A stretch of 64,000 nt of DNA from Pithys albifrons albifrons. Taxonomy: Eukaryota; Chordata; Aves; Passeriformes; Thamnophilidae. The notes under the pieces were generated by a model. It was given only the letters and a program-made list of their open reading frames with translations. It searched no databases and was not told the DNA's origin. Positions 1-10,935 of the stretch are shown piece by piece (the first letter of the stretch is position 1; every line of letters starts with the position of its first letter). The stretch is from assembly GCF_047495875.1 (NCBI RefSeq), contig NC_092464.1, forward strand, positions 4,870,737 through 4,934,736, in the 5' to 3' direction. Made by a program: the position numbers and the translations under genes.

Positions 1-1459
1 GGTGTCTCTGTGGGTTTAGATCAGCCTGAACAGACTAAAAGTAAATTCTGAGTGACCAGGAGGTTCTGAGTGCCCTTCTCTTACCATTTGCAGTATCTTG
101 CAAGATGTTTGGAGCTTTTATAGACAGACATTGTCCTTACACTGGGAAATAGCACAGGTTTTGTGGAATAAAAGTCAGGTTGGTCACAAGCCTCTAAATC
201 ATTTATAGATGAAATCTCAGTGTATCAAGCTCAGTGGAATCTTGATGTCCTCAAAACAGTCTGCTCTTGACTTGGGAGGCAATTTTGCTGCAATAATGGG
301 GGGGGTTGGTCTGATTCCTTCCTTTTACTCCTGTCTGGCGTTTGAAGTTAGTGTAGTTGGTCTGATGTTCTTGTTCAGACCCTTCTCTGCACATTTCCAG
401 AGAAGTGAAGGAAAAAATACCCCATTTTCATGCTCAAACCTGATGCCATAGAACTAAAGCTAGCCTGCAAAAGGCCTGTATCAAATAGCAGTACATTTTT
501 TACCCCCCTGCAGTTTCCAGGGAGCATCAGGAATATTCGAATCTGAGGCAATCCAAAGTAACTGCCTTTGTTCTTAATCAGAAGACTGATCTTATCCTCG
601 GTACAGGCTATGTAAGGACATTCTCTTGTTTACAGCCTAAATAGAAACCCTTAGAATTCCAGCAAAGCCTGGGGCAAGCCTTGATGCTCTAAAGCCAAGC
701 AGTCCAAACATTTGTTAAGCAGGTATTAAATGATGTGGCAGCTGTTTTAAGAGTGTCACGGTGTTGTGACACTGGCAATGTTTCTGTGTCTTTATCTACC
801 TGTTGAGGCATTAGAAAGAGATTTATACAGACTTGGCAGAACTGCAGTCTTTGTGTTTGTACAGTATGTGGTATGACAGGCTGTTCTCAACTGACACCTC
901 AAGACACTAGTCTATAATCAATAATAAGGATTAACTAATTCTGTTAATAACCATTTATGCTTCATTGTGCACCACCTGCTTGTTTGTTGTTTCTAAGCAG
1001 ATGAGTTTAGTGTGCAGGTGTTGCAGAGATAGAAAGAAAGCATTTGCCCTCCAAACAATGGGCACAGAGCAGGTCAGATGGGCACAGCATTCCTGCCCTG
1101 ATCAGCAACAAAACTGTGCACTGATCACATCTCCCTGAGGTCTAAGAAGTCACTCACCAAACCTGCAGAGAATCCCAAGGCTTCAGCCTGTTGCAAGACT
1201 CATTGGTAGGAGAGGAACTGAAGGAAAAAGAGACAAAAAGGGAGGAACATAAATAAGGTTCCCGTTTATCCTCTGGAGATCAGAGTGTGGGCACAAACAG
1301 CAGGATCCAAAGGCAGGGGCTTTGCCAGAACACGTCTCCCCAAGTGGACAGGCACTGGTCAGACAGAGGAGGCTGCCACTCCTTCCATGTTCCTCCTTCC
1401 CACCCCCAACACAGTTGTCCTTTCTTGTGTTCACTCTGTGTTCTGTTTCCTGCCCACAG
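1..1459 (+). other. CRHR2: CRHR2 intron, 3' part (upstream exons outside the window)
   Basis: This stretch precedes the first recognisable CRHR2 exon and ends in a good acceptor (pyrimidine-rich run then CCCACAG at 1453-1459). I searched it for the preceding CRHR2 exon, which ends with the conserved TTSETIQ region before TM6, and did not find it, so that exon must lie left of the window. No repeat family is recognisable. The short ORFs here are unsupported. Confidence 0.75.
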
Positions 1460-1595
1460 GAAGGCAGTCAAGGCCACATTAGTCCTCCTGCCTCTGCTGG
1501 GCATCACCTACATGCTTTTCTTTGTCAACCCTGGTGAAGATGACATTTCCCAGATCGTTTTCATCTATTTCAATTCCTTCCTGCAGTCTTTTCAG
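1460..1595 (+). CDS. CRHR2: Corticotropin-releasing hormone receptor 2, exon encoding TM6 to early TM7 (partial gene)
   Basis: CRHR2 is a class B (secretin-family) G-protein-coupled receptor of the plasma membrane. It binds urocortins and CRH and signals mainly through Gs and cAMP. This 136-nt exon lies between an acceptor (CCCACAG at 1453-1459) and a donor (CAG|GTAAGAG, GT at 1596). Its first base completes a split Arg codon and 45 codons follow. The translation starts [20 protein letters not shown] (TM6), continues with extracellular loop 3 (NPGEDDISQ) and enters TM7 ([14 protein letters not shown]). The loop residues DD.SQI and FLQSFQ match CRHR2. CRHR1 has DEVSR and FLESFQ at these places, so the paralogue call is firm. 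The donor is in phase 0 with the next exon. Confidence 0.95.
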
Positions 1596-3048
1596 GTAAG
1601 AGAGCAAGTTTACAGCTGATACCAGCTACTGCCATCAACCTTACATCAATGAAGTATTAGTTGAAAATAGCTCAGCTTAGCTCACGTTTATGTCATAGAT
1701 ATGTAGGTATGTCCTATGGAGTGGGGATCTCCTCTGAGGTGTCTACTGAAGGGACTCACCTCCCTTTAACACAGCTCTGTGTTCAGTCTATGGCTACGGC
1801 TCCTCATCTGGGCTCCATCCAATGTCAATGGAGAGATGATACTTCGTTTTAACTGTCTGAGAGAGGATGATGAATCACCCTCCCAAGGTACTGCCCTCTC
1901 CACAGGGCACACAGTGGACTGAGGCTTATTTAGATGTTGTTAAGACAAAGGGAAACAACTCCTACCTGTTGGAATTGCTGGATGAAGACTTCAGCTGTGT
2001 TGTCCAGCCTCCCACTCCAGCTGTCCTGCAATCACACTGGAGCAACTGAGAACTCAAACCCCACCTTGTCCCTCTCCTGAATTTAGCAGGAGTTCTGCCA
2101 GGATGTAAAAGGCAATGGAATGTCAGTAATTGCCCAAGCTTTCTGAATTTAGCACAAAACTAAAGCAGCTGAATACCTTTGGTGATCTTCAGCCACACAT
2201 TTCTGCCTGGGTTTGTCCTACAGCTTTACCTCTGCTTAAAGACCTTCTTGAACTAGGATGGAAATGTGTTTGACACTGATGCTTTACCTCCTATGGGCAG
2301 GAACAGGCCCCCTGATATCCAGGTGTATCAACACAAACACACAGCTGTCCAGCTGTCAAGTCAAACTTAGGGGTATGGATTATAAAAGTTAGGAGTTTTG
2401 GGTTAGTGTTTTTATGGATTGCATGTTTATCTTTGAAAAATACCATCCCACCAGAAATCACAACTGAATACCCAAAATGAAAAATGGCCCTTTTAACCCA
2501 TGAAGAAATGAACCTTAGCCTTTTCCAGTGAACTCATCCACACTTTTCATTCCCTAAAATTAATTGCATTTTTCATCTGGTGATACTCAATGTCTCAAAA
2601 AGTGCTACACTGCTTGTTTTCTTGTTAGTGTCATGAAGATGTGTATTAAAAAGGAAGCACAGGGAATCTCTCCTTTATGGTGGCAATAATTACAGTCCAT
2701 TGCTGAAACCAAAATGGGTAGGATTCCCCTCACAGAAATTCTGACCCTCACAGTCATTACAGGGATCCTGTCACTGCTGTCAGTGGATTCCACAGAGCCA
2801 TTCAGCTCAGGGGAATTTAAACAACCTGATGATTCACTTGCCCACACAAGCCCATCTGAAGCCATTTGGCACCCCCTATGAGTGCCTGAGACACCACTCA
2901 GAGCTTCAGCCATGACAGCACCTGTGAGGGGTCAGGGCCCTTTGGGGAGGCAACAGGATGCTGTAGATGTGCCTCAGTGGCAATCCCCTCTAGCAGTGGA
3001 AGTGTTAAAATATTTACCTAATAACTGACTGCTTTTTCTTCTTTTCAG
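1596..3048 (+). other. CRHR2: CRHR2 intron
   Basis: An intron of 1,453 bp with GTAAGAG donor and TTTTCTTCTTTTCAG acceptor. I see no transposable element or non-coding RNA in it. Short ORFs occur but none resembles a known protein. Confidence 0.85.
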
Positions 3049-3090
3049 GGTTTCTTTGTGTCAGTATTTTACTGCTTCTTGAATGGTGAG
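3049..3090 (+). CDS. CRHR2: CRHR2, 42-nt TM7 exon
   Basis: This is the small exon characteristic of secretin-family receptors. It has exactly 14 codons, GFFVSVFYCFLNGE, completing TM7 and starting helix 8. The acceptor is TTTTCAG at 3042-3048 and the donor is GAG|GTAAGT at 3091. Both boundaries are phase 0, so skipping would remove 14 residues in frame. Skipping of the corresponding exon in related receptors (for example CRHR1 and the calcitonin receptor) is known to give poorly trafficked TM7-deleted isoforms. Nothing in this sequence shows whether that happens here. Confidence 0.95.
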
Positions 3091-4135
3091 GTAAGTAATT
3101 AATTCTTGGGAGATGGAACTTACTTCAGTGACTGATTACAGAGACATGAGATGTTTTTACATGGGGTTGTAGTTCCATCAGTCTCTTGTAGAAGGTTGTT
3201 ATTGTGCATCTGAATTTCCCAACCTCTTTGTAGGTAAGGCTTGTTCTCAAAGCTTCATCAAATTCAGGTTATTAACTGGCAGGTCAGGGCAGAGGAAAGA
3301 AAGTCTTTTCAGATTGTAATTTTTTTTCTTCGTTTTAAGTCTTCTTTGAAGTTTCTCAGTAATTAAAGATATTATTTCTGGGCATATCTAATCACTTCTG
3401 AGCTGGGCTCTTGCTAAGGATACACTGCAGGTGACCCAATTTTATAACAGGATTGCCATACTGAGCTAAGTTATTTTTCTATGTAGATTTCTCTCTCTGA
3501 GTGATCAGTGCCTGTTGCATTCACAAAAGAGGCCTGAGGGCAGATTGATGGTGTTCCTCAGAATTAATTTTAGGTACTGCTACTCAAGCAAAAAATATTT
3601 CACTAATATCCCTTAATGTTTGATTTCCTCCCCAAAGTGTAAGAGATTTATCTTTCCCTCTACTTACACCACCAGTGTCTCATTTACCTGCATTTGTGTG
3701 TCATCTTTGTCCAGTTAAGATTTTTGTCTCTGCAGAAATTAATTCTGTGTCTCTATTGGTATATATTTTGTTCATGATGGTTCTTAGTTTCATTGTGGGC
3801 TATGAGGAGGAATGGGCTTGGCTGTTCTGCAACATTTCCTGTACTTCTGACAATAAAACACCAGCATTTCATTTTATTATTCTATTTTATTTTTATTTTA
3901 TTTTTATATTAGCGACTTCTCTTCCTCCTTAATTCTGGGTGATGTTAACAAGAAGCAGCACACCTTTCTCAGGGTAGGCAGATGCCACTTTTACACACCA
4001 GCAGCAGAGTGTTCTCAGTTCTCTTTCCAACTTTCCTTCCATAAATTCTCACCACTCCATTTTAAATAGGGAGTTTAAATCTTCCCCCACAAGTACAGGC
4101 ACCTGAACTGTAGAACTACAGGTACCTGAAGGTGT

Positions 4136-4371
4136 GTCAGGGCAGGTTTAGGTTGGGTATCAGGAAAAGGCTCTTCCCCCAGAGGGAGGTGGGCACTGAC
4201 CAGGCTCGCCAGGGCAGTGGGCACAGCCCCAAGGCTGCCAGAGTTCCAGGAGCATTTGGACAATGCTCTCAGGGATATGGAGGGATTGTTGGGGTGTCTG
4301 TGCAGGGCTAAGGGTTGGACTTGATGATCCTTGTGAGTCCCTTCCAACTCGGGGTATTCTGTGATTCTCAA
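4136..4371 (+). repeat. CR1 LINE fragment, 3' end (sense)
   Basis: The segment has the CR1 3' signature in + orientation: GGTTGGACTTGATGATCC, then CCCTTCCAACTC and an ATTCTGTGATTCT tail. Upstream is the usual CCCAGAGGGAGGTGGGCACTG block. The 5' end is truncated, as is normal for CR1. Confidence 0.85.
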
Positions 4372-6270
4372 AACCCTGCCATACCTCTGGGTTGCTTGTG
4401 ACTGTACTTGTATTTTTGTGAGCTGCTGTGCTGCACCGTCTGATGAGGTTTAAGGCACCAGAAGTCCCTTCAGTGCTACTTGTCATATTCATCAGGTTTG
4501 CCCTGTAAATGCAGAGGGAGAATCTTCTGTGTAGACAGCAGGCCTTTCTGATGTCTTTATTTTTTTTCCCATTGGTGTCACAGGAACAGGAGAGTTTGGA
4601 ACCCAGGCTGTGATTTCATAATCAGTCAGGACTTTCTATCATCTTAGTGCACTTCCATTTTTGACTCTTGGACTAGGCCCAGTTGGCTGTCCAGACCAGG
4701 TTTTCGGGGTTTTTTTGGCTGTTCTGGCATTCTTTCAGCTGTCTTTAGTGGGAGCAATATCCCCTTCACTGCAGCAGCCTGAAGTTGTCTGTCCAAAGCC
4801 ATAAGCCAACTTCCCATCTCCTGTAACTTAAATGAGTTCAGACACAATCCAGCTTGTCAAGGGCAGGATGATTCCCCTCATGTACTTCTGTGCCTTGGTA
4901 ACAATCTACTAGCAGATCTGGAATGATTCCATAGCTGATTTTCAAGGTATATCCTGCTGCTATCACAGTGGGAATGGGCATTTCTGTGGGAATCACTCCA
5001 AGGATAAGACACCCAGCTTGGGTGGCGTAGGTGGTCTTGATTCCTTTCCCTAAACACAGGTCTGTAGAGTATCTGAGGCATCCACATGGGTGTTAGAGAT
5101 GATACAGGATCTATAAAAGATTCACATCTGACTGGGAAGTGGGAAGCCAAGTGGGATGTAACGAGGCTTATCAAAATTCTCTCTATATCACAAAGTCAAG
5201 ACAGTTGATACAAATTTTTTGTCATCAGTTTAGTTTACAATTTTACAATTTACAAAATTGACACCTCCATTTGCACACCTGAACAACTTTAGTCTTCACT
5301 GACAGTGTGGACAAGCTCTCCACTTCATGCCTTCACACTCTGTTCACATGTAGACACTCACAAACAGCTTAATTTGTGAGTGAAATGTTCCCTGTAGTCT
5401 CAGGTTTACAACGTGCAGCTTCCACCTGACTACTAAACCATGGCAACCCTGTAACAACTTCTTTGAGGTAACAGGAGTCCAAACCCTCCAAATATTGCAG
5501 CATTGTTTATTTCAAAACTGTGAAAGGGCTTTGGGCTTATCTTAATGTACTGTGGAAATGTTTTTTTGAAGTATCATAAAGCTTTTAAAGGGTGGAATTC
5601 CCTGCTCTGTTCCAGCCTCTGCTTTTCACAGCATAGAAAAAAGTAGCAAATTCAGTGAATTCTCAGAGCATCCTGGGTTTGTAATCAGATTGTCCAGAAG
5701 TCAAATTTGCATCTCTTAGCACAGTATTTTAAAAGCTCAGTTGTTCTCAGACAGGCATCCCTACTGGAGTGGTGATGAAGGCAGTGCCAGTCACTCCCTG
5801 GGAGGTTCCAGATTTTGCTCTGAAAGGGGAAAACAGCCTGTGATGAGCAGCCTTTCAGTAGCCTGAAATCTTTATAAATCTCATTGAAGCCTTTTTGAGT
5901 TGCTGTCTCTTCAGTGAGCCTGATGTTCCTGTCTCTGTCATGGGTGGGCTGATGACTTGCTATCTCAGAAGGTTTTCAATACTTCAGGTTTTGCAGTTAT
6001 GACAGAGTTGGGATCATAAAACGCATATAATTGTCCATCAGGTTGCTCTTCCCCCACAGTGCCAGGCCTGCTCTGAATGACAACACAGGGAAAAAAATAG
6101 TAGAAAATCCATTAATGTAAAGCTTTAATGATGTTGTGATCTGAGCTGCATCTCTGCCATTCCACATTTGATACACATCTCACCAAGTGCTTACAAACCA
6201 CCAATAACTGTCTGTAACAGAGTTCAGAAATTATGGATTGCCTTCAAAATACCACATCCTTCTGCTGCCA

Positions 6271-6800
6271 TGAGAGACCCCCAACAAAGCATAACTCTGA
6301 GGCAAGTTTAGTATGAGATAAGATAAAAAGTAAAGGTCCTTTAATAACAGGCCTTCAGCCCACAGGAATACATGAGGACATGCACGTGCCCCCGAACACT
6401 GGTCTCTATGATTTTTATAATATGATCTATCCAAGCATTACTTTACACATCTGTCAGTCCAGCCCCTGTCCTGCCCCTGGTCCCACCCCTGTTCCACCTC
6501 TCAGGAATTGGGTCTGGGGTCAGTGAGACCCTCCTCTTCATCATTCCCCTCTTCCTTGGGCTTTGGAGTTCTTCCAATGTTCTGTTTTCTGGGTCACTTT
6601 GCCCTGTGTTAATGTTTCATTCTGCAGGCCTTCTGATAGTCTTCAGCTCTTTACCTTGAAAAGAGTCTAAACAAGACTAAATAACCAAAGGAATCTGAGC
6701 TCCTCGTTCTGGAACAGGGGTAATGATAGAAAGACATTAAACTTAATCTAGAAATATTAACCTACTGAAAATCTACTGTGCTACAGCTGCTGTGTTCCTA
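6271..6800 (-). mobile_element. Probable solo LTR of an avian endogenous retrovirus, antisense
   Basis: Read on the - strand, this segment has LTR order. There is a TATAAAAATCATAGAGACC TATA-like block (around 6407-6425), a GGGGGCACGTGCATG stretch, an ATTAAAGGACC poly(A)-signal-like site (around 6333-6345), and an end in GGGGGTCTCTCA, giving the terminal CA at 6271. No gag, pol or env coding is seen next to it, so it would be a solo LTR. I could not define the distal end or a target-site duplication, so the family is not assigned. Confidence 0.5.
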
Positions 6801-6950
6801 AAATTTACAAAGTGTGAAAAGCAAAAATCAAAACCCCCTTTGGTATCACTTCATAAGATCTTCCATGAGTGCTTCATGATTGGAAGAATTAATTACTTCA
6901 GCTTTCCTCAAAGGCAAACTTGTCCCTTCACAGTTTATGCATTTCACAGA

Positions 6951-7097
6951 GTTCACAGAATCCCAGACTATTCTGAGTTGGAAGGGACCCACAAGGATCA
7001 TCGAATCCAACTCTTAAGTCAATGGCCCACACAGGGGATTGAACCCATGACCTTGGCATTATTACAACCAAGTTTTAACCAACTGAGCTGATCTCAG
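6951..7097 (-). mobile_element. tRNA-Ile-derived SINE with CR1-like tail (TguSINE1-type)
   Basis: On the - strand the 5' part follows tRNA-Ile(AAU). It has the A-box region AGCTCAGTTGGTTA, an anticodon region with TAATAA, then GCCAAGGTC and a B box GGGTTCAATCC (tRNA has GGGTTCGATCC), then GTGGGCCA. The 3' part is a CR1-type tail: GAGTTGGATTCGATGATCC, GGGTCCCTTCCAACTC, ATTCTGTGA. This chimera of a pol III tRNA head and a CR1 3' end is the architecture of TguSINE1, mobilised by CR1 in passerines. Several tRNA positions are mutated, including the acceptor stem, so it is not a tRNA gene. Confidence 0.85.
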
Positions 7098-8033
7098 TCA
7101 TTTCCTTGGCCTGTGGAACTAAATCTGCTGCTTTTGGTGGAATGCAGAGGAAAAACCTTTGAAGGAATGACCGTAGAGATCTTCTGCTCATGAGGTAGCG
7201 ACATAAAAAGTCCTACCTAACCTTGTTAGTCTACTGGTTTGGGCTTTTTCTTAGGCCCAGGTGTCATTGCACTGAGTTTTCTGAGCAGGGCACACTGGCT
7301 CTGGCACTTGCTAGCCAGATCCTGCATGTGCTTTTTGTGTCTGGAAGTGATGAATAAGGGCTGGAAGTCATTCTGAGAAAGAAGGAGAATAACAGGACAT
7401 AAAGGAACATGTAGGAACAGAGATGATGTTGCTTTTACCACCCATTGAGGGACCCATGCAAAATTCCTTCCCAGTCAGCACTGGAATTGGATGCAGCCTT
7501 TTCATAGTTGTGCTAGGTTTTAATGTTCTCAGAATAAGGAGAAACTACAACTAACCCCAGCCTTTTCTGAGGAAAGGAAATTGTGCAATTAATTTATTGC
7601 CTGTATTTTTGAAGTGCACGTACACATTGCAGTGGAATTTATTAAATGTTAAGAGACTATTTCTCAATCTGTTTGATGTGAAAATCACTTGGTTTGGGTA
7701 CAAGAGTAGCATTAATAGCACTTACTGGAATCTGAGCAAATGGCAGAAATATTACTTCAGGCTGCAGTTTGATAGAGGAAACAGAACCATGTTTCATGAC
7801 AAACTTGCATGAAATAAAGAAAAAAAAAGAGGAAATCAAGAGGAAAATTCTACTGCCTTCTGATAGCTTTGTGTTCTTCCATCTCAGTCCACCTACCACA
7901 ATATCTGAGCATCTCAGTCTGTGTAGGTTCAGAACTTCTATACAACTAAAACTGGGCTTAAAGGTCAAAATCAACTTCTTGAAAACACTCAGAATGTGAG
8001 TCTTCTCTAAGAAGAGTTTGCCTACAGCGTTGG

Positions 8034-8100
8034 CGAGAGTTGGACTTGATCCTTATGGATCTCTTCCAAGCTGAGATATTCTGGGATTCTGGGATTCTGT
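8034..8100 (+). repeat. Short CR1/SINE 3'-tail fragment (sense)
   Basis: AGAGTTGGACTTGATCCTT, then TCTTCCAAGCTGAGATATTC and a repeated GGGATTCT octamer tail, resembles the CR1 3' end. It is too short to tell CR1 from the tRNA-headed SINE that shares this tail. Confidence 0.7.
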
Positions 8101-8344
8101 TCTATGAAGTTGTTGAAGTTTCTGTCCTTTTGTCTTTGAAATTTGAAAACTAAGGAGAAAAGGGTTTTTTCTCTGTAACCAGAAGCCTCCCCTGATTTAA
8201 ACAAACATCCTCTGAGATGGCACCTTGGTATTACCTGACACCGTAAAAGGTCTTGGTCCTGGTTTTGCAGTGCTTTGGTCTGACAGATCAGCTGTGGCAT
8301 CACTGAAGGTAAAAAGTGAAGGTCCATTTTTTTTGAACATTTTG

Positions 8345-8655
8345 AGGGGTGATGAATCCACCACTTCCCTGGGCAGCCATTCCAAAGCCTGACAACTCCT
8401 TTGGTGAAGAAATTTTCCCGAATATCCAATCTAAATATCCCTTGGTGCAACCTGGGGCCATTTCCCCTTGTCCTATCGCTTGTGACTTGGGAGAAGATCC
8501 CACCACCCACCTGGCTACACCCTCCTTTCAGGGAGTTGTAGAGAGTGAGAAGGTCCTCCCTGAGCCTCCTTTTCTCCAGGCTGAGCCCCCTCAGCTCCCT
8601 CAGCTGCTCCTCATCAGACCCTTCCCCAGCTCAATTGCCTGTCCCTCTTTCCAAC
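8345..8655 (-). repeat. CR1 LINE fragment (antisense)
   Basis: On the + strand it reads as reverse-complement CR1: CACTTCCCTGGGCAGCC, CCCCTTGTCCTATCGCTTG, CTTTCAGGGAGTTGTAGAGAG, CTTTTCTCCAGGCTGAGCCC. It covers the 3' end of the CR1 ORF2 region and part of the 3'UTR. The terminal tail is missing. Confidence 0.85.
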
Positions 8656-9234
8656 CCAAACTATACACAAATTATTTCAGGAAACCTAAGGAGGAGAAGC
8701 AGTTCAGATACAAAGTTTACAGTTCTTTATATTTCATTAATTCTGAAAGGCTCTGAAGCTGTTTTGGATGAACTGTGTGTGCCATGGATGGTCACAAGAG
8801 GCTGTTGACACTTCACTCATTAATTTGTCTGGAGACTTTATGGAAAAAGTGTATTTTTTTGGACACAGAGAAAATCTGCAATCATAAGAGGGCAAAAATA
8901 TGCAAACTTCATTTACTCCAAGTGGAAAAGAGCATCTCTGGCCTTCCAAGAAAATTGATGATGAGAGGTTTCTGATCATTTGAGATGGCATGAAAACTGG
9001 AATAATGAAAAATATGTATGCATTTATGTTGAACAGCACTTCAAAGGAATGAATGCAGGTTGAGAACTTCTTTTTCAATGACTGCAAAAATCAAGATGCT
9101 CCTCAGAATTTTTCTGTCAACTCACAGATCAGAAGAGTGAGTTTAATTTCAAGTAACACTAAATTAAAAAAAAAAAAAGAAAAATTTTAAGATGGAGTTT
9201 TTTGCATCAAGGATAGATAGAACTTACAAGAGCA

Positions 9235-9515
9235 TGTAATGAAAGACAAGGAGGAATGGCTTCAAATTTGAACAGGGTAGATTTAGATATTAGGAAAGAA
9301 TGCTTGGCTGTGAGTGTGGGCAGGCCCTGGCACAGGTTGCCCAGAGAAGCTGTGACTGCCCCATCCCTGGAAGTGTCCAAGGCCAGGCTGGACGGGGCTT
9401 GGAGCAACCTGGGCCAGTGGAAGGTGTCCCTGCCCATGGCAGGGGGTGGAACTGGGCGATCTTTAAGGTCCCTTCCAACCCAGGCCATGCAATGATTTTA
9501 TGATTCCACAAATGG
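9235..9515 (+). repeat. CR1 LINE fragment, 3' end (sense)
   Basis: It contains the hallmark CR1 3'UTR blocks TGGCACAGGTTGCCCAGAGA, CCATCCCTGGAAGTGTCCAA, AAGGTGTCCCTGCCCATGGC and AAGGTCCCTTCCAACCCAGG, with an ATGATTTTATGATTCC tail. It is well preserved, so probably a relatively young insertion in the CRHR2 intron. Confidence 0.9.
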
Positions 9516-9867
9516 CTTGAAACTGTGCTGAAGGAATCCATTCCCAAAAAACTGCTGTTGGACAACTTTTACTGCAGTTCAATTTAGTCCTTCAGTTCTT
9601 TAGTATGCAGCTTCTGCTCACAGGCAGATGGGTACAGCACTGCCAGCATTGCTCTTCTGTCTTTGACTGATTCCAAATAAAACATCTTTAAAGGAAGATG
9701 GATCTTCCATCCAGTTCCTTTTCTGGTGTTGTGTCTACCTTGTCAGCCAGATCTTCTTGTTAGTGATGGTTTTCTCCTGAGAGACAGCGAAGTATTTCAG
9801 AGGCAGGGGGAAAGAATGCACTTACAGTGCTTCATATTCCAAATGCAGCTTCCTGTGTGATTGTGTT

Positions 9868-10290
9868 AATGACACAGAATCTTTAATGTTGAAAAAGACC
9901 TGCAAGATCATCATGTCCAACCTTTGACTGAACAACACCTTGTCAACTAAACTGGAGCACTCAGTGCCACGTCCAGTTGTTTCTTGAACACCTCCAGGGG
10001 TTGGGACTCCTCCACCTCCCTGGGCAGCCCCTTCCAATGTGTAACTACCCTTTCATTGACAAAATTCTTCCTGATGTCCAACCTGAACCTCCTCTGCTGT
10101 GAGGCCATTTCCCCTTGTCCTGTCACTGGTTGCATGTGGGAAGAGCCCAACCTTCTTTCACAGGGTTGTAGAGAGTGTCAAGGTCTCCACTGTGAGCCTC
10201 CTTTTCTCCAGGCTAAGCCCCCCCAGCTCCCTCTGCTACTCCTCATACAACACTCTCTAGAACCTTCACCAGCTTCATTGCCCAAGCATC
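9868..10290 (-). repeat. CR1 LINE fragment (antisense)
   Basis: Reverse-complement CR1. It has a tail-proximal AATCTTTAATGTTGAAAAAG block, then CCACCTCCCTGGGCAGCC, TTCCCCTTGTCCTGTCACTG and CTCCTTTTCTCCAGGCTAAG. The CACCTTGTCAACTAAACTGG block marks a different CR1 subfamily from the copy at 9235-9515. Confidence 0.85.
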
Positions 10291-10867
10291 TTCCTGTACA
10301 TCTGTTTGTTGGAGTGTGGAGGGGAGGAGGTCACATCTCAGATGCTGCAGCATCTCCCAGAAAAGGAAATAGAGTATTTCCATCCAGGTAAATGGAAAAT
10401 CTTCAGAGGAACAAGAACTCCAGTGATAGGGCTCTTCCACTCCTTCCACCTCAGCAAAGACATGATGGAAACAAGAGGATAATGGAGGAATAAGAATCCC
10501 TGTCTCCAGAGAACACTTATCTCTGTTATTAGGTGCTTCATGTCATTTCCAATCACCACCAGATCCCTCAGGGAGTTCTGTGATCCTTGGAAACCTTGCC
10601 AGCCATAGTGGGAGATTGTTACTCAGCCAAATCATAACAGGGGCTTGTGAATGGAGGTGATGGCATGTGAGAATGACCTGCATTTCTAAAGAGATGGTGC
10701 TTGATGAGGGGCAACACAGAGAAGAGCAACTCCACTCAATGAAGAGAACAAGGGAAATCCTTGTTTGAGATCTCAGTCCTTGGATGTACTCAAATATACC
10801 CCAAAAAAAGACCTGACATAATTTCAAAACTGGATTTCATAATTTCAAAAATTTATTTGCTGGACAT

Positions 10868-10935
10868 ACTTCACTTACAGCACTGGACCAGAGGCCTTAT
10901 GAGGTCCCTTCCAACCTTAATTATTCTGTAATTCA
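10868..10935 (+). repeat. CR1 3'-end remnant (sense)
   Basis: A short remnant: GGACCAGAGGCCTTATGAGG, TCCCTTCCAACCTTAATTAT, TCTGTAATTC. It matches the last bases of CR1 only. Confidence 0.6.

Noticed and set aside
7025..7097. A tRNA-Ile gene on the - strand
   Set aside because: The tRNA part has mutations in the acceptor stem, D arm and anticodon stem and runs into a CR1 tail, so it is a SINE head.
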